Positions 16,047 through 25,157 are shown, counted from the first letter of the stretch. The stretch is DNA of 64,000 bases from Lactococcus allomyrinae (GCF_003627095.1 NZ_CP032627.1:930001-994000), one strand, 5' to 3'. The notes: generated from the sequence alone by a model not told the origin. Made by a program: numbers and translations.

Positions 16047-17150
16047 TTAAGAAATTTTAAGATCTCCAAACTCAATATCTTCCTCTTCTTTTTCCTCAAA
16101 CTCAGCCATTTCATTTGGATTAACAGGTTTCATTATGAGTACAAAGACAATAGCTTGTGCTAGTGAACCGATGATAAGAGCGATAACGAAGAGAAATCCA
16201 CGATTACCTGTCATAGTTGGCACAGCAAACATCCCTGATGCCGGAATATGACTATCACACCCCCAAAACATTGACAATGCCCCAAATATACCACCGCCAA
16301 TACCTGTTGCAATCATATTTTTTAACCAATTTTTGAAGATAATTGGAAAACACCCCTCGGTAATCTGACAAAATCCCATAGGAATAGCAGATTTTAATGT
16401 TTCAATATCCTGTTTATCAAAGACATTTTTCTTAAATATTTTCTGAAGGATTAAGGCAAGCCCGTAGCCAAATGGTGTAATCATGGATGCGCCAATCAAA
16501 ACGGTAAGCGGTGCATAAATATTTTCTGAAAACATAGCAAACACCACTGCAAATACTGTTTTATTAATAGGTCCGCCATAGTCAATAGAAGCAAGGACGC
16601 CAATAATCAAACCATAAATCAAAAGTTGTGAAGAATCAAGATGATTTAAATAATTTGTCAGCAAACTGACTAGATAGTTGATTGGCGTACCAAGTACATA
16701 ATACATCACCATTCCACCTAGAAAAGATGATACAAATGGCACAATTAAAGTTGGCATTAGACCTTCCATCCATTTTGGGACTTTGACATTAGCATAGAAA
16801 AGTAATGTAATAATCCCAACAACAAATCCTGATGCAATGCCGCCGATAAACCCAGTATTGATCCCATGAGCAACGAATCCAACAATCAATCCTGGTGCAA
16901 TACCTGGTTTATCTGCAATAGAGTAAGCAATCGCAGTAGAAACCACTATAGGAAGATAACCTAATCCATAACCTCCCATTGTTGTCATAGTATCCGCAAA
17001 ACTAAATCCTTTTGAAAAATCAGCAATTGATGCTCCTCCCATAATATTACCAATAGCGAGCAAGAAGCCTGCTGCACAAATGATTGGTAAAAAGAATGAG
17101 ATTGCCGTCATTAAATGTCTTTTAAAACCTAAATCTTTTAAAACACCCAT
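16047..17150 (-). CDS. PTS fructose-type EIIC permease
   Basis: A 367-residue integral membrane protein with about nine helices (LMTAISFFLPIICAAGFLLA, DKPGIAPGLIVGFVAHGINT). The segment FIGGIASGFVVG and the late GCDSHIPASGMFAVP fit the fructose/mannitol EIIC family, which has the conserved GI(T)E-like region here as CQITEGCFPI. It imports and phosphorylates the sugar together with the EIIB (2 bases upstream) and EIIA (encoded further upstream). It lacks fused A or B domains. The C-terminus is acidic (EFEEKEEEDIEFG). Substrate unknown; a ketose or lyxose-related sugar is suggested by the operon. Confidence 0.9.
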   Translation of the reverse strand: MGVLKDLGFKRHLMTAISFFLPIICAAGFLLAIGNIMGGASIADFSKGFSFADTMTTMGGYGLGYLPIVVSTAIAYSIADKPGIAPGLIVGFVAHGINTGFIGGIASGFVVGIITLLFYANVKVPKWMEGLMPTLIVPFVSSFLGGMVMYYVLGTPINYLVSLLTNYLNHLDSSQLLIYGLIIGVLASIDYGGPINKTVFAVVFAMFSENIYAPLTVLIGASMITPFGYGLALILQKIFKKNVFDKQDIETLKSAIPMGFCQITEGCFPIIFKNWLKNMIATGIGGGIFGALSMFWGCDSHIPASGMFAVPTMTGNRGFLFVIALIIGSLAQAIVFVLIMKPVNPNEMAEFEEKEEEDIEFGDLKIS

Positions 17151-17152
17151 TA

Positions 17153-17467
17153 TTATACTCCTTGATGTACTTCTTCGAGTTTTTCAACTAGTTTGTTTGG
17201 CGACTTGACAACCAGACTAGTTGGTACTTCGACAACTTTTTTACCTTCAAAGCGCTTGCGACCATTAATTTTTATATCTGCCGCAATAATAACAATATCA
17301 GCCTCAGCGATTTCTTCTGGTGTCAGCTTATCTTGTTGTCCAGCAAGTCCTTGTGTTTCGATATGGATGGTATGTCCATGTTCAATCCCTGCTTGTGTCA
17401 ACTTCTCCTTAGCAATATAGGTATGAGCGATACCTGCTGTGCATGCTGCAATTCCAACAATTTTCAT
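17153..17467 (-). CDS. PTS fructose-type EIIB
   Basis: A 104-residue cytoplasmic phosphocarrier. The phosphorylated Cys is Cys9 in MKIVGIAACTAGIAHTYIAK, the classic fructose-family EIIB P-loop. ADIVIIAADIKINGRKRFEG is the second family block. Length is normal for a free-standing EIIB. Its stop is two bases before the EIIC start, so the two are made together. AGGTGACG precedes the ATG. It receives phosphate from the EIIA of the same operon. Confidence 0.92.
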   Translation of the reverse strand: MKIVGIAACTAGIAHTYIAKEKLTQAGIEHGHTIHIETQGLAGQQDKLTPEEIAEADIVIIAADIKINGRKRFEGKKVVEVPTSLVVKSPNKLVEKLEEVHQGV

Positions 17468-17563
17468 ACGTCACCTCACATTTTTTTGTAACCGTTATCT
17501 TTTTCATTTTTTAAATTTCTCTTTGGATTTAACCAAAGAGAAATTTAGTTTATCAGTACCAAA

Positions 17564-18439
17564 TTACTGAAAATAATACTTAGCCGTATTACTAGCGCCA
17601 AAAAGTTGATTCTTTTGATGAACTACTTTTTCTGTTTCTTTCATAGGCGCTGGGAAGAGTACATTTGGTTCTCGTTTTTCGGTGTTACCATCATTTAACT
17701 CTTCTCTTAATCGTTCTGCAAAAACAATTTTAATATCTGATGAGATATTAACCTTATTGATTCCATGTGTAACTGCTGCTTTAATCTCGGAATCTAAGTT
17801 ATTGGACGCTCCATGCAATACTAGCGGAATACCTGTCTCTTTAACAATTTCTTCCAAAACATTAATCGCCAATTTGGGCTGAAGCCCTTTTGGATAAAGA
17901 CCGTGAGAAGTTCCAATACCTACAGCAAGTGAGTCACACCCTGTCCGCTCAACAAATTCTTTAGCTTGTGCTGGATCAGTATAAATTCCTTGTTGATTAC
18001 CTCCTTCAACATTATTACCAGTATTGCCAATTGTTCCAAGTTCAGCTTCAACTGATACCCCAACAGCATGCGCTGCTTCAACAACTTTTTTAGTAATTTC
18101 AATATTCTCTTCGAATGGAGCTAAAGATTTATCAATCATAACCGACGTCATTCCTAGTTGGATTGCATGAATGACTTGTTCATAACTTGCACCATGGTCC
18201 AAATGAATTGCGATTGGTAACTTAGTCTTATTTGCTGCATCAATACATGAAGCAACAAAGTTATCTTCCAAGAAGCTCAATTCATCTGGGTGAATTGCTA
18301 TGATGAATGGTGCTTGGTCTTCTTCACATGCTTTCAAAGTGGCGTTTAAGAGTTGTCCTGAGCCACAGTTATAAGCTGGAATTGCAAAGTTCTTTTCTTT
18401 TGCGACTGAAAGTAGCTCTTTACCTGTTACTAAAACCAT
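17564..18439 (-). CDS. Class II ketose-bisphosphate/ketose-phosphate aldolase
   Basis: A 291-residue Zn-dependent aldolase of the FbaA/GatY/KbaY family. Zn ligands are visible in IAIHLDHGASYE (near residue 82), GIGTSHGLYPKG (near 180) and LVLHGASNN (near 208). The DHAP-phosphate site is seen in KVNISSDIKI, and the acidic block VSVEAELGTIGN also belongs to the family. The sequence is nearer GatY/FbaA-like carbohydrate-operon aldolases than a housekeeping enzyme. It lies between EIIA and EIIB, and no ketose-1-phosphate kinase is present in the operon, so it may cleave the PTS product (a ketose 1-phosphate) directly to DHAP and an aldehyde. That last step is inference. Confidence 0.9.
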   Translation of the reverse strand: MVLVTGKELLSVAKEKNFAIPAYNCGSGQLLNATLKACEEDQAPFIIAIHPDELSFLEDNFVASCIDAANKTKLPIAIHLDHGASYEQVIHAIQLGMTSVMIDKSLAPFEENIEITKKVVEAAHAVGVSVEAELGTIGNTGNNVEGGNQQGIYTDPAQAKEFVERTGCDSLAVGIGTSHGLYPKGLQPKLAINVLEEIVKETGIPLVLHGASNNLDSEIKAAVTHGINKVNISSDIKIVFAERLREELNDGNTEKREPNVLFPAPMKETEKVVHQKNQLFGASNTAKYYFQ

Positions 18440-18493
18440 TGTGGTTCTCCTTTATAGAATATAATTTTTTATGACAAAATTTGTCTTGCAGAT

Positions 18494-18970
18494 TTAATTA
18501 GCAGTCGTCATCAGTTGATACAGCTCATCAACACTTGTGACTTTTTTGAGTTTATCAAGAAAATCACTATGTGCTAGTAATACAGCAATTTGCTGCAATA
18601 GTAGTATATGAGTTGTATTAGCATCCGTATCTTTGACAGCAAACATAATGACGACTTTGACAGGCTGTTCATCTAAAGTTTCCCACTCAATTTCTTCATC
18701 TAATACAGCAACTGCAATTGTGGTATTCTTGACGGCAATTGATTTTCCGTGTGGAATAGCAATACCTTGTCCTATCCCCGTCACTCCCTCTTTCTCTCTC
18801 AAATAAACATCATCAATAAATTCTTGAGCATCAAAGAGGTATCCTTTGGTCGCAAGCAAGTGACCTAGTTCATTAATTACCTCATCTTTAGTTTTGGATT
18901 TTGATGGTACAACTATCAAATTCTTATGAACGACTTTACCTAAATCAATGTCTGTCATTCGTTCTCTCAC
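18494..18970 (-). CDS. PTS fructose/mannitol-type EIIA
   Basis: A 158-residue EIIA (PTS_EIIA_2). The phosphorylated His is in GIGQGIAIPHGKS near residue 75; VVIMFAVKDTDANTTHILLLQ is the second conserved block. The listed start (MRERMTDIDLG) overlaps the regulator gene by 26 bases; the inner ATG at 18958 (MTDIDLG) is an alternative. In the MtlR/ManR regulators an EIIA-like domain is fused at the C-terminus. Here the regulator lacks it and this free EIIA follows with overlap. It passes phosphate from HPr to EIIB. Confidence 0.9.
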   Translation of the reverse strand: MRERMTDIDLGKVVHKNLIVVPSKSKTKDEVINELGHLLATKGYLFDAQEFIDDVYLREKEGVTGIGQGIAIPHGKSIAVKNTTIAVAVLDEEIEWETLDEQPVKVVIMFAVKDTDANTTHILLLQQIAVLLAHSDFLDKLKKVTSVDELYQLMTTAN

Positions 18971-20438
18971 TTTCTTCTAAAATATAATTTATTTTCTGAA
19001 CGTCTTTTTCTGTTAAAAGTGGACTAATCGTCAGAATTGGAACTTTGCCAATTTTTGTAACGGATACATCAAGTGTTGATAAAATCAAGTCAATATTTTC
19101 TTCAATAAATCCTTGACTTTTTCGTGCTTGACGATTGCTCATCGCTGCAATAACATTTAAGTTAGGAATTTTCTTTTGGAGCCTTGCTTTTAATAGCTCA
19201 CTGGTACCAATACCTGTGGCACAAACTAATAACACTCGTTTGTCAGTTGTCACTTCTAAATGATATTTCTCAAAATAAAGGGATAAATATCCAGTTTCTG
19301 CCTCATCTATCTTAGTTTCGAAGGCAAGTTCATGGTTAATTCCATCAATGATTTTTGACAATTTTTCAAAAGTTTTCGTGTACTTTAACTTCACTTCGTC
19401 TAGCAAATTGTTTTCAATCTTAATTCCTAATCGCAAACGAGAAAGCATAGGTAACACATGTTGATATAAATCTTCATATAATCTACGACTCTGTGGCAAT
19501 AGAGTAACATTAGCTATTTCAAATACATTGATTATCAGTGTTTTGGTAACTTCTTCTGCCAAACATTCATCTATTGCTTGACTTTCTTGTCTACTTAAAT
19601 TAATCGCATATAAGGTTTGAAACATTAATAACTGCTCTGTCTCTTTTAACTCAACATTGAGATAGTTTGAAAAGTTTTTCGTGATAATACTTGCGAGCCT
19701 TGCTAAAGACTTATTTTTCATCATAAGTTGCTTCTCTAATTCATTTATCTCATTTATGGTTGTTTGAATACTCCCTTTTCTAACACGCTTAACAAGAACA
19801 GAGAGATGAAGTCTGACGGTCCAATCATAAGGATAGCTTAGATATTGTTGCGTTTTCTCTTCTATTAATTCTACTTGTCTATCAATAAATTGATTATCTG
19901 CTGAAAAGAGATTAAGACCAATTTGTTTGAGACTGTTATTTTTGTTAATCGTCATAATTAAATCGTTAATCGCTCGTCTAATTTGAATTTCATCTCCTTC
20001 AATCCAAACATAATACTGATTTGTCTTGAAAATAAGATGAAAATCTTTAAATGCTTGTTTAATTTTATTTAGGCGCGTGTTCTTTGCACTATTTGATAGA
20101 TAATCTATTTTCAAAACATCGTATTGCCTTTTATTAGGATGACTGAATAAAATTGTCAGCATAATGTCATACAAGGTTTTGTCATCTTGTTCATCTACTG
20201 ATAGTTCAGCATAAACATCCTTATCTTTGAAGTAAGCTGATAGCCGAAATCCTTTTCCTGCCTGTGATAGAATTAGTGGTTCAGCATAATGTCCTGTATA
20301 CCGTTCATTGATTTTTTTTATCATCCGTCGAATCGTTTTATCCGATACGAGTAACTGTTTTGCTAAACTGGCAGCTTCAACGTAATACTCAAAATTTAGT
20401 AGGCTCATCACCTGTCGTTCATTCGCATTTAAATCCAC
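18945..20438 (-). CDS. PRD-type transcriptional activator of the PTS operon
   Basis: A 497-residue regulator with GTG start (AAGGA seven bases upstream). N-terminal HTH domains (residues 1-90: ASLAKQLLVSDKTIRRMIKK and a Mga-like second HTH) are followed by one or two PTS regulation domains in the middle (about 170-370). A C-terminal EIIB-like domain (VLLVCATGIGTSELLKARLQ, Cys near 400) is the last part. It lacks the EIIA-like domain of full-length MtlR/ManR/LicR regulators. It is the first gene of the operon and overlaps the EIIA gene, so it probably controls its own operon through phosphorylation by HPr and the EII proteins. Confidence 0.88.
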   Translation of the reverse strand: MDLNANERQVMSLLNFEYYVEAASLAKQLLVSDKTIRRMIKKINERYTGHYAEPLILSQAGKGFRLSAYFKDKDVYAELSVDEQDDKTLYDIMLTILFSHPNKRQYDVLKIDYLSNSAKNTRLNKIKQAFKDFHLIFKTNQYYVWIEGDEIQIRRAINDLIMTINKNNSLKQIGLNLFSADNQFIDRQVELIEEKTQQYLSYPYDWTVRLHLSVLVKRVRKGSIQTTINEINELEKQLMMKNKSLARLASIITKNFSNYLNVELKETEQLLMFQTLYAINLSRQESQAIDECLAEEVTKTLIINVFEIANVTLLPQSRRLYEDLYQHVLPMLSRLRLGIKIENNLLDEVKLKYTKTFEKLSKIIDGINHELAFETKIDEAETGYLSLYFEKYHLEVTTDKRVLLVCATGIGTSELLKARLQKKIPNLNVIAAMSNRQARKSQGFIEENIDLILSTLDVSVTKIGKVPILTISPLLTEKDVQKINYILEESERTNDRH

Positions 20439-20611
20439 AACTCCATCCTTTCTTTTTTTATCACGTTTCTATCTTTTTCTTCATAAGTCTATTTTATCTG
20501 TTTTCTATAGATTTACTCACTTTCCTGTGTCCACATATATGGACAATTTATAAAATAAAAATTTGTACGAAAAAGACCTCCATTTGTTTCTGGAAGTCTT
20601 ACTTTAAGAGT

Positions 20612-20731
20612 TTGCTACTAACGATGATCATCGTGGATAAATCTTTTCCATATTTTGAACGCGCATGGATTTATCCTTTGATGCGTGAGATGCTGGATAG
20701 TAAAACACTTGATTTTTTGTATACCCAATGA
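20612..20731 (+). other. Orphan coding-like stretch in the 320-base gap
   Basis: The gap 20439-20757 holds the leader of the sugar operon and, on the plus strand, an open stretch reading LLTMIIVDKSFPYFERAW and ending TLDFLYTQ-stop at 20731. The composition looks like protein, but there is no ribosome site for its internal ATG. Probably a gene-tail remnant; chance is possible. Confidence 0.25.
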
Positions 20732-20757
20732 TTTATCTCGACTCATGGCAGGCTAAC

Positions 20758-21183
20758 TTATTTTACAACCATGACATTACAAGGGGCATGACTTACTACA
20801 TATGTTGTTGTAGAGCCCACGAGCATACGATTGATTAGACCTTTGCTATTGGATCCGATAACGATTAAATCAATATTATTTTCCTTTGCAAATTTGACAA
20901 TCTCTTTTTTGGGATTACCCATGAAGCTGTGAAGTTCAAACTTTACTTCTTCATTGATACTGTTTGAGATATCTTCTGTAATTGTTCTTGATTTTTCTTC
21001 TAAATCTTCTAAACTAATTGTTAGGGCAAGTGGTGTCCCGCTAAGCATAGTTTCATCTTTAATATGCAGGACAAACAGCGACGATTTATTTCTTTTTGTA
21101 ATCGCTACTGCTTCATGAACCGCTTGTTTTGCTTGGTCTGAATCATCTACTGCAACTAAAATTCTTTTATATTCGTCTCTCAT
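20758..21183 (-). CDS. Universal stress protein (UspA family)
   Basis: A 141-residue cytoplasmic protein. It begins YKRILVAVDDSDQAKQAVHE (beta-1 with the Asp that contacts ATP) and carries the ATP-binding motif G-2x-G-9x-G-S/T as VIGSNSKGLINRMLVGSTTT near residues 108-127. This puts it in the ATP-binding Usp subclass. AGGCGC-type upstream sequence is present (GGAGGCGCTTAC). It is transcribed alone; neighbours point away or are separated by a hairpin element. Confidence 0.92.
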   Translation of the reverse strand: MRDEYKRILVAVDDSDQAKQAVHEAVAITKRNKSSLFVLHIKDETMLSGTPLALTISLEDLEEKSRTITEDISNSINEEVKFELHSFMGNPKKEIVKFAKENNIDLIVIGSNSKGLINRMLVGSTTTYVVSHAPCNVMVVK

Positions 21184-21274
21184 TGTAAGCGCCTCCTTTA
21201 CTCTATTTTATTATAAAATGTAGAAAAAGTCTATTTTTTAGAATATAAATTACACTAAACAAAAACAGGCAGTT

Positions 21275-21345
21275 ATGAAAAGAACCAAGTAAAATAGACA
21301 TTGTAAAAAAGCAGTGTAAAATCTATTTTAGGAGGTTCTTTTCAT
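21275..21345. repeat. Nested inverted-repeat element (71 bp)
   Basis: The outer arms ATGAAAAGAACC (21275-21286) and GGTTCTTTTCAT (21334-21345) are perfect. Inside, TAAAATAGA and TCTATTTTA form a second perfect pair. It could fold into one long hairpin. It lies between the usp gene and the small membrane protein gene, 18 bases past the latter's stop, so a terminator role on the minus strand is possible. A miniature repeat element is an alternative. Confidence 0.65.
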
Positions 21346-21362
21346 TATACCTTGCTTATTTT

Positions 21363-21560
21363 TTATTCTCTGTTTCTTCTTTTTCGCCGTAAATATTTGA
21401 TGATTACCCCCGTCAGACCACAAGTTAGTGCTCCCACTGCTCCAATGGCACCTGTAACTTCTAAAATGGGCTGATAAAAATATCGTCCTAAGATAAAAAT
21501 AATGACACTTGCTATGATAATAAATATCCAAGTTTTACTCATCGCAACCCTATCGTTCAT
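21363..21560 (-). CDS. Small membrane protein
   Basis: 65 residues from the ATG at 21560, which has GAAGGAA eight bases upstream (this decides it over the inner ATG of MSKTWIF). There are two membrane helices (WIFIIIASVIIFILGRYF and ITGAIGAVGALTCGLTGVII-like) with a Gly/Ala-rich second helix and a very basic C-terminus (KYLRRKRRNRE). The family is not recognised; small proteins of this plan are common and uncharacterised in lactococci and streptococci. Confidence 0.6.
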   Translation of the reverse strand: MNDRVAMSKTWIFIIIASVIIFILGRYFYQPILEVTGAIGAVGALTCGLTGVIIKYLRRKRRNRE

Positions 21561-21670
21561 AAATTATTTCCTTCTGAGCTTTTATTATAAATTATAGCAC
21601 AAAGCTATTCTTTAACGTATAGCTGAAAAAATGATATAATAAGCAAACTAACTATTGAGAGGACTCGCAA

Positions 21671-22210
21671 ATGTCTCATTTAGAAATTAGAAGATTAACC
21701 GAACATGATGAACAAGCTTTTTTAAATTATGTTGAAGCTTGCAAAAATGATTTTACAACATTTGGTCATTTTGCAAGACATCGTTATGCCAACTTTAAAA
21801 CAGGGAATTATAAACAATTGCTTAGAGAGCTGGAGCAAGTTGAAACTTCTCCGAAAAACTGGAACCAGTCACGACAAATCAGTTATTTTGCTTTTAAAGC
21901 TGGAAAAATAGTTGGAAGTATTCGTTGTCGATTTGACTTGGAAAAAGATGACTTACTTTTGTATGGTGGACATATTGGTTACGATGTTCCTGAATTTGCT
22001 AGAGGACAACATATTGCTGAAGAAATGTGTCAATTCGCCTTTGAGCACTATCTTTCCGTTAATATCACCTCTATTTTAGTTACGATTGATGAAAATAATT
22101 TTGCAAGTCGGCATATTATTGAGAAGTTAGGAGGTCAGTTAAATAACTGGGTTTATGATTCAGAAGACCAAGCCATTCTAGCACGATATTGGATTAATCT
22201 TTTAAAATAA
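21671..22210 (+). CDS. GNAT-family N-acetyltransferase
   Basis: A 179-residue protein of the GNAT fold: SHLEIRRLTEHDEQAFLNYV at the start, VGSIRCRFDLEKD (beta-4) near 78, then GYDVPEFARGQHIAEEMCQF near 100-125, where R/Q-x-x-G/A-like ARGQHIAEEM is the acetyl-CoA pyrophosphate loop. The end DENNFASRHIIEKLGGQLN is the usual beta-5/alpha-4 motif. The substrate is unknown. GAGAGGA precedes the ATG, and a small GCACC/GGTGC hairpin follows the stop. Monocistronic. Confidence 0.88.
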   Translation: MSHLEIRRLTEHDEQAFLNYVEACKNDFTTFGHFARHRYANFKTGNYKQLLRELEQVETSPKNWNQSRQISYFAFKAGKIVGSIRCRFDLEKDDLLLYGGHIGYDVPEFARGQHIAEEMCQFAFEHYLSVNITSILVTIDENNFASRHIIEKLGGQLNNWVYDSEDQAILARYWINLLK

Positions 22211-22385
22211 AAAGCACCTTTTCAGGTGCAATGTAAAATTAGATGAGATATAGGTAAATTACCTACTATCATTTTACTTTTATATTTGAAATAGGTCAAA
22301 AGAATTGTTTACAAAATCAAAATAAACTCTGTCAGCGTACTGACAGAGTTTTGTCAATTCATTTTAGTTTTTGTCAGTAACTCTT

Positions 22386-23060
22386 TTATCTTTCATGTTC
22401 ACGGAAACTAAAATAATTCCCACCACCGACAATGACATGGTCAATAAACGAAATACCTAAATTATCACAAGAAATTTTTATTTTGTCAGTAAAAGTTCGG
22501 TCTGCGCTACTTGGTTGCAAACTTCCAGAAGGATGATTATGCGCGACAAGTAGACCAACTGCAAGATTTTTTACAGCATGATAAAGAATTTCTCTTGGAT
22601 TAGCCAAGGCATGATTTACAGCCCCTATAAAAATGGTTCGTTTCTCGATAATTTTGTTTTGACCATCAAGATATATGGCAAGGAGATGTTCCTGTTCATA
22701 GTCACGCATCTCAAATGCCAAATTCAAACCAAACTCTTGAGCACTCATCACTTGTCCATGCCTATGGTGTTCTGCGGTCTGAATCCTTTTTCCAAGCTCC
22801 ATCATCGCACGAATTTCGATTGCTTTAGCTTGACCAATTCCTGAAATTTCTTTCAACTCTAAAATAGAAGCATGGCAAAAACGCTCCATCGTCTGAAAAT
22901 GCTGTAAAATTTTTGCGGCAAGTTCAAGCGCTGATAACTTTTTTGTTCCTGTTCGTAGCAAAATAGCAAGTAATTCGCTATCCGACAACTTCTCTGGTCC
23001 TAATAGCTCTAGTCTTTCTCTTGGCAACATGGGATAAGGATTCTCTTTTACTTCGTACAT
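22386..23060 (-). CDS. radC: RadC-family JAB-domain protein
   Basis: A 224-residue protein with N-terminal UPF0758 helices and a helix-hairpin-helix (LKEISGIGQAKAIEIRAM near 65-82), then a C-terminal JAB/MPN domain. The metal motif is H-x-H-P-S-G-x(n)-D, visible as LLVAHNHPSGSLQPSSAD near 172-189, with the upstream Glu-bearing strand. The family is conserved. The DNA-repair role given by the name is doubtful, and its activity is uncertain. It lies between stretches rich in CTGTCAG motifs. Confidence 0.93.
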   Translation of the reverse strand: MYEVKENPYPMLPRERLELLGPEKLSDSELLAILLRTGTKKLSALELAAKILQHFQTMERFCHASILELKEISGIGQAKAIEIRAMMELGKRIQTAEHHRHGQVMSAQEFGLNLAFEMRDYEQEHLLAIYLDGQNKIIEKRTIFIGAVNHALANPREILYHAVKNLAVGLLVAHNHPSGSLQPSSADRTFTDKIKISCDNLGISFIDHVIVGGGNYFSFREHER

Positions 23061-23180
23061 ATCTATTTATACGAGAAATAATATCTTTTGTCACTGACAG
23101 ACTCAAAAATTTACTGACAAAAATCCTGTCAGCACATTCTGACAGGATTCTCTTACTGACAGAAATTCTGTCAGTAATTT

Positions 23181-24994
23181 TTATTCAACGGTAACAGCTT
23201 TTGCGAGATTACGTGGTTTGTCAACGTCAAGTCCACGTTGCATTGAAGCAAAATAAGCAATCAGTTGCGTAGGAATAACCATCGAAATTGCTGATAAGAA
23301 TGGATGGACATTATTGACAACAATTGTATCATCTTGACGTGCTACGCCTTCTTCAACAATGGTAATTGCTGAAGCGCCACGTGCTACTGTCTCCATCACA
23401 TTTCCACGTGTATGCGCTGCAACTTCTTCATTATTAGAAATCAGAGCAAGAACTGGGGTATCTTTTTCAATCAGCGAAATGGTCCCATGCTTTAGTTCAC
23501 CTGCAGCGAAACCTTCACATTGGATATATGAGATTTCTTTAAGTTTAAGCGAAGCCTCCATTGCAACGAAATAATCTTGTTTACGTCCAATATAAAAAGC
23601 ATTTCTTGTAGTTGGCAAGAGTTTAGCTACAACTTCAGCGATTTCTTCTTTTTCAGAAAGCGTAGACTCAATCGACTGAGCAACCAGTGAGAGTTCCTTA
23701 ACAAGCTCAAAGTCGCTCGCCGCCTTATTTCCATCAGCTTCTCCAACCGCTTTAGCAAGAAAAGCGAGTGTTGCAATTTGTCCTGTGTAAGCTTTAGTTG
23801 AAGCCACGGCGATTTCAGGTCCTGCACCAATCAACATCGTGTAAGTCGCTTCACGTGATAAAGTTGAACCTGGAACATTTGTCACGGTCAATGAAGGAAG
23901 ACCAAGCTCATTGACTTTAACCAAAACTTGACGGCTGTCTGCTGTTTCTCCAGATTGAGACAGAAAGATAAAGAATGGCTTTTTAGACAGCAATGGCATA
24001 CCATAACCCCATTCACTGGCAACACCAAGCTCGACTGGCGTAGAAGTCAAAGCTTCCAACATCATTTTTGCACCAAAACCTGCATTATACGATGTTCCAG
24101 CAGCAATGATATAAATACGGTCTGCTTCTTGCACGGCCTTAACGATATTTTCATCAACTTTCATTGCCCCATTTTCATCGGCATAAGTCGCAATCAATTT
24201 GCGCATAACAGCAGGTTGTTCGTCGATTTCTTTGAGCATGTAGAAAGGATAAGTCCCTTTACCAATATCAGAAAGATCAAGCTCTGCTGTGTATCTTTCA
24301 CGTTCGATATGATTTCCCTCATAGTCTGCAACTTCTACATTATCCTTAGTCAAAATAACCAACTCTTTATCATGAATTTCCATGAATTCTGAAGTTTCGC
24401 GAATCATTGCCATCGCGTCAGAGCAGACCATATTGTAGCCTTCTCCCAAACCAATCAGGAGTGGTGATTTATTTTTCGCAACATAGATGATATCAGGTGT
24501 TTCAACATCCATTAGCGCAAAAGCGTAAGAACCTTTAATCACATTCAACGCTTTTTTAAAAGCTTCAAGTGTTGTGAAACCTTCTTCTTCAGCAAATTTT
24601 GCAATCAAATGTACTGCAATTTCTGTGTCAGTTTGCCCCTTGAACACATCACTTGCTACATATTCTTCTTTTAGTTCAACAAAATTTTCAATCACACCGT
24701 TATGGACAAGGACAAAACGACCAGATGTTGAAGTATGGGGTGTGCATTATCCTCTGTTGGTTTACCATGTGTCGCCCAACGTGTATGACCAATTCCTGAT
24801 GTTCCTGCAACATCAATGCCGATTTTACTACGCAAATCTGCAATGCGACCTACTGATTTCACAAGACTACTATTTTTGCTTCCCGTTACAAAAATTCCTG
24901 CTGAATCATAGCCACGATATTCCAGCTTTTCAAGTCCTTGCATCAAAATATCTGTTGCATTACGTGAACCCACAACACCTACGATACCACACAT
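23181..24994 (-). CDS. glmS: Glucosamine-6-phosphate synthase, frame broken by a missing base
   Basis: It makes glucosamine 6-phosphate from fructose 6-phosphate and glutamine, the first step to UDP-GlcNAc and peptidoglycan. The true start is the ATG at 24994 ([12 protein letters not shown]) with AAAGGAG upstream; Cys2 is the glutaminase nucleophile. After EDNAHP the frame fails at the GGGG run 24737-24740 (plus strand). One more C on the coding strand restores [19 protein letters not shown]. The rest is intact: the second frame has SIS domains ([38 protein letters not shown]) and the end [11 protein letters not shown] normal GlmS of about 604 residues results. As the enzyme is normally essential, sequencing error is likely. 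Confidence 0.93.
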
Positions 24995-25036
24995 ATGATT
25001 TTCTCCTTTAAATACCAAATTCATAAATTATACAAA

Positions 25037-25157
25037 ATTGGTATATTCATTTAATTTATCGTTTTTTGAATTACAAATAGCATTATAATATAACTTTATC
25101 ATCATGTCAAGGATTTATACATAAAATTGGTATAACTATTGCAGAAAGATTGGTATA
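25037..25157. promoter_or_regulatory. Three NagR-like operator half-sites around the glmS promoter
   Basis: ATTGGTATA occurs at 25037-25045, 25126-25134 and 25149-25157. AATTGGTATA-type sites are bound by the GntR-family regulator NagR, which controls glmS and nag genes in Firmicutes. One lies in the leader and two lie upstream of the -35 element, suggesting control by glucosamine 6-phosphate levels. The regulator is not encoded in this window. Confidence 0.6.
25082..25110 (-). promoter_or_regulatory. glmS promoter
   Basis: On the minus strand, TTGACA (25110-25105), exactly 17 bases, then TATAAT (25087-25082): a full-consensus sigma-A promoter about 88 bases before the glmS ATG. NagR-like sites lie on both sides. 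Confidence 0.88.

Noticed and set aside
20360-20731. Plus-strand open frame of 123 codons
   Set aside because: Its first half is the antisense of the PRD regulator gene and has no ribosome site; only the short 3' part outside that gene was kept as a doubtful remnant.
24574-25011. Plus-strand open frame of 145 codons
   Set aside because: It lies antisense to glmS, whose identity is certain, and shows no family features.
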